Shown one piece after another: positions 6,600 through 8,267 of a stretch of 8,267 nucleotides of DNA. The stretch is from positions 1-8,267 of the forward strand of contig JAOABT010000095.1 in NCBI GenBank assembly GCA_026418215.1. The letters run 5' to 3'. The notes under the pieces were generated by a model, which was not told the origin of the DNA, ran no database searches, and worked only from the letters and a program-made list of their open reading frames with translations. Every line of letters starts with the position of its first letter. The first letter of the stretch is position 1. The translations under genes and the position numbers were made by a program. This DNA is from Clostridia bacterium (lineage in GTDB: Bacteria; Bacillota; Clostridia; DSM-8532).

Positions 6600-7924
6600 C
6601 TCTTCCTCCTTATGCCGTAAATATGAAATTCCGACGGTTTCAGCTCTTCAAACCATAATTCTTCTGCATGCCTGAAAGCGTTTGTTTGAAGCACATAACC
6701 GGATTCTTCCAGCAGATATTCTCCAAGGATTTCAAATCCTTGATCTAAAAGAAGTCTTTTGTCATAACAAGAGCTGTAGGTTAAATGGATGTGATTTTGT
6801 CGGTCAACAATGACGCACTCTGTCGGCGGTTTTTCATTAGCCACAATGAGAAGACCTTCGGAAGAACTCTCTTGATAGGTATACCACGCTGCAAATCCAT
6901 CGGTATTCCCGCATGTCAAGATTTTTGATGGTTGATTCACGAGCTCCGCATGTTTCAGTGAAAGGCGAGTGATCGCATTGAACGACTTGGTAAATCCATC
7001 ATCGCGGTTCCTGCATAAAGCCTCTTCATGGTTGATGCCATATTGAACGGTCTTTTGGGTGAAAGATTCATCCCCATCCACATATATAATCGATCTGCCG
7101 CTCATCGGACCTGCATTAAGAAAATGAAGCTTCAGCCATTTGAAAAGGGCCCCTTGCTCTGACAACTGCCCAGGATATTGATCAAATGCATCTATAGCAC
7201 CATCCTGGTTATTGTAGGTTTTTAGTATGGACAATGGATTCTGCTGAAGCTTTCTGTTATAAGATGCCAATTCATGGTTGTCTTTATCAATGGCAGCTAT
7301 ATCCTTGCGCCACTGGGCGATCATATCATCACCCCACAGGACGTCAAAACCCATCTCCTGATGATATGCTCCCTGAAAGCTGTCCCAAAGCATATATTCT
7401 GCCAGTGTGGCAAAGGTCGGCACTGCAGCTTTCAATTCCTGATTCATCCGCTTTAGTACGCTTGCGGGTGCCCGATAGCTGATAGGGAGGTCATCCGATA
7501 CCGAATAATAATCAACGATATGGTCCACATGATCCAGCCGGTAGCCATCAAAATGGAAGTCCTTTTGCAGCTTCAAAAGCAGTTTGATCCAATGATCAAT
7601 GACGGGCTGGTTATAGGTTTTGGTATCGAAATGATAGAAGTAATAGGGGCTTTGACAATCCAGGATAGCCCATTCATTGACGTTGTTGCCATCTCTGTCC
7701 AAATGATCAAACTGGGGGATGCCCTTGCAATCCTTGCCTGTGTAGATCGGCATATGATAGGAGTTCCAAGCGCCTCCAGGAGCTGGCCAATAGCCAGACT
7801 GCATCAAATGATGAATGAGCTCGTTCTGATAGAGTTCGATATCTTGTCCCTTTTCCTCCAGAAAATCGGCGATGGTCTCTTTCACCTTTCCAAGAATGGT
7901 CTCTTGAGCCTGCTTGCCTCCCAT
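6596..7924 (-). CDS. C-terminal part of a GH13 (alpha-amylase clan) enzyme, downstream of an in-frame stop
   Basis: This 442-residue frame holds most of a GH13 catalytic barrel. Conserved region II is 'DGYRLDHVDH' (126-135) with nucleophile Asp131 and Arg129. Region III is 'FATLAEYML' with general acid Glu176. Region IV is probably 'YNNQDGA' with Asp241, where the usual His of Asn-His-Asp appears as Gln240. Residues from about 335 form the C-terminal beta domain. Region I and the first barrel strands are absent; they lie upstream in the same frame, beyond the TAA at 7948-7946. The first ATG (7924) has no well-placed ribosome binding site: a GGGA sequence sits only about two bases away. This piece is therefore better read as the distal part of one broken gene than as an independent gene. 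The clan acts on alpha-glucosides by hydrolysis, transfer or phosphorolysis; I cannot assign the subfamily. The TGA stop overlaps the next gene's ATG. Confidence 0.8.
   Translation of the reverse strand: MGGKQAQETILGKVKETIADFLEEKGQDIELYQNELIHHLMQSGYWPAPGGAWNSYHMPIYTGKDCKGIPQFDHLDRDGNNVNEWAILDCQSPYYFYHFDTKTYNQPVIDHWIKLLLKLQKDFHFDGYRLDHVDHIVDYYSVSDDLPISYRAPASVLKRMNQELKAAVPTFATLAEYMLWDSFQGAYHQEMGFDVLWGDDMIAQWRKDIAAIDKDNHELASYNRKLQQNPLSILKTYNNQDGAIDAFDQYPGQLSEQGALFKWLKLHFLNAGPMSGRSIIYVDGDESFTQKTVQYGINHEEALCRNRDDGFTKSFNAITRLSLKHAELVNQPSKILTCGNTDGFAAWYTYQESSSEGLLIVANEKPPTECVIVDRQNHIHLTYSSCYDKRLLLDQGFEILGEYLLEESGYVLQTNAFRHAEELWFEELKPSEFHIYGIRRKR
6605..6611 (-). promoter_or_regulatory. Ribosome binding site inside the GH13 gene end, serving the URO-D methyltransferase
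   Basis: AAGGAGG lies within the last codons of the GH13 gene, five bases before ATG 6599 and eight before a second in-frame ATG at 6596. Together with the ATGA stop/start overlap it indicates translational coupling of the two genes. Confidence 0.8.
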
Positions 7925-7945
7925 TTCCCTTGACGACCGTATTAA

Positions 7946-8267
7946 TTAAGCATACCTTTCAGCGTCATCCAGAGACGTCTCCACGTTCATCAAAGCATCC
8001 AAAGCATTGATATCAAACCACCGGACAATAAAGGGATTTTTGAGTACATCAAGATTGAATCGGCCTGTCTGGGGAAGCACATCGTAGATTACCGGGTGCC
8101 CGCATGCTCGTGCTGTTTGAATAAACAGCTCCATCTGTTCGAATCCGCATAAGCCCAAATGCTCCTGAATGCCAGGGTCGACAAGGCTGTCACTGACGTC
8201 AAGCTTTTTGGGGATGTAGTTGCAGCCAAACTCCCTTGTATGAAACGGCAGCAGATAAACCGTATCC
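7946..8267 (-). CDS. N-terminal-side part of the same GH13 enzyme, cut by the window edge
   Basis: The frame is open from the right edge (first full codon at 8266) to TAA 7948-7946, giving 106 residues. The sequence is typical of the early (beta/alpha)8 barrel of GH13: 'VYLLPFHTREFG' for a barrel strand and loop, and 'GHPVIYDVLPQTGRF' at the place of conserved region I, with Asp in 'YDVLP' in the expected position. It lacks regions II-IV, which follow in the same frame after the stop. A TTG at 8158 is an internal leucine rather than a start, because the barrel sequence continues upstream of it to the edge. The true start lies outside the window. On its own this piece could not form an active barrel. 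Confidence 0.75.
   Translation of the reverse strand, partial: DTVYLLPFHTREFGCNYIPKKLDVSDSLVDPGIQEHLGLCGFEQMELFIQTARACGHPVIYDVLPQTGRFNLDVLKNPFIVRWFDINALDALMNVETSLDDAERYA

Larger units (their letters stand above)
6596..8267 (-). pseudogene. GH13 gene interrupted by a single in-frame TAA (5' end outside the window)
   Basis: The two frames at 8266-7946 and 7924-6596 have the same phase and are separated by TAA plus eight sense codons (LIRSSREM running into the second frame). Region I of GH13 lies before the stop and regions II, III and IV after it, in the right order, which is what one gene with one nonsense codon would look like. No insertion or deletion is needed to join them; for example one C-to-T change would turn CAA (Gln) into TAA. 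The rest of the frame is clean, so the break is recent, a sequencing error, or tolerated. Two genuinely separate genes are less likely because neither half is a complete fold. Confidence 0.6.

Noticed and set aside
7946..7948. Programmed recoding at the GH13 stop
   Set aside because: The codon is TAA, not TAG or TGA, and I see no obvious stimulatory structure or special context. A nonsense mutation or error is simpler.
7946..8158. Separate small gene starting at TTG 8158
   Set aside because: The same frame stays open to the window edge and the upstream residues continue the GH13 barrel sequence, so the TTG is an internal leucine.

Overview
The window is a stretch of one minus-strand gene cluster, probably a single operon read from right to left. 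Nothing on the plus strand looks like a gene. Strong AGGAGG-type ribosome binding sites, short or overlapping gene junctions, a GC content I judge by eye to be in the mid-forties, and corrinoid (B12) methyl-transfer genes together suggest an anaerobic, Bacillota-like bacterium, possibly an acetogen. The sequence alone does not fix the taxon.

Layout in transcription order. (1) 8267-6596: a GH13 (alpha-amylase clan) glycoside hydrolase or phosphorylase gene, cut at its 5' end by the window edge and interrupted by one in-frame TAA at 7948-7946. The reading frame is the same on both sides of the stop. (2) 6599-5574: a URO-D-fold methyltransferase of the MtaA/MtbA/CmuA kind with an intact His-X-Cys...Cys zinc motif; its ATG overlaps the GH13 stop. 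(3) 5455-2357: a complete GH38 alpha-mannosidase. (4) 2343-1699: a methanol/methylamine-type corrinoid protein with the DxHxxG cobalamin motif. (5) 1696-344: a second, divergent URO-D-fold methyltransferase with a fused C-terminal thioredoxin-like CxxC domain; the His of its zinc motif is replaced by Phe. (6) 205-1: the N-terminal 68 residues of a protein that runs off the left edge, tentatively a B12-reactivation (MetH activation-domain-like) protein.

The unusual point is that two sugar-cleaving enzymes are interleaved with a corrinoid methyltransferase set, one of them translationally coupled to it. My working idea, which is inference, is that the cluster takes up an O-methylated carbohydrate (or a methoxylated aglycone carried on a sugar), cuts its alpha-glycosidic bonds in the cytoplasm, and passes the methyl group via the URO-D protein(s) to the corrinoid protein and on to central one-carbon metabolism. 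Neither glycosidase end that is visible shows a signal peptide. No transporter, regulator, promoter, clear terminator, RNA gene, mobile element or CRISPR array is visible in the window.
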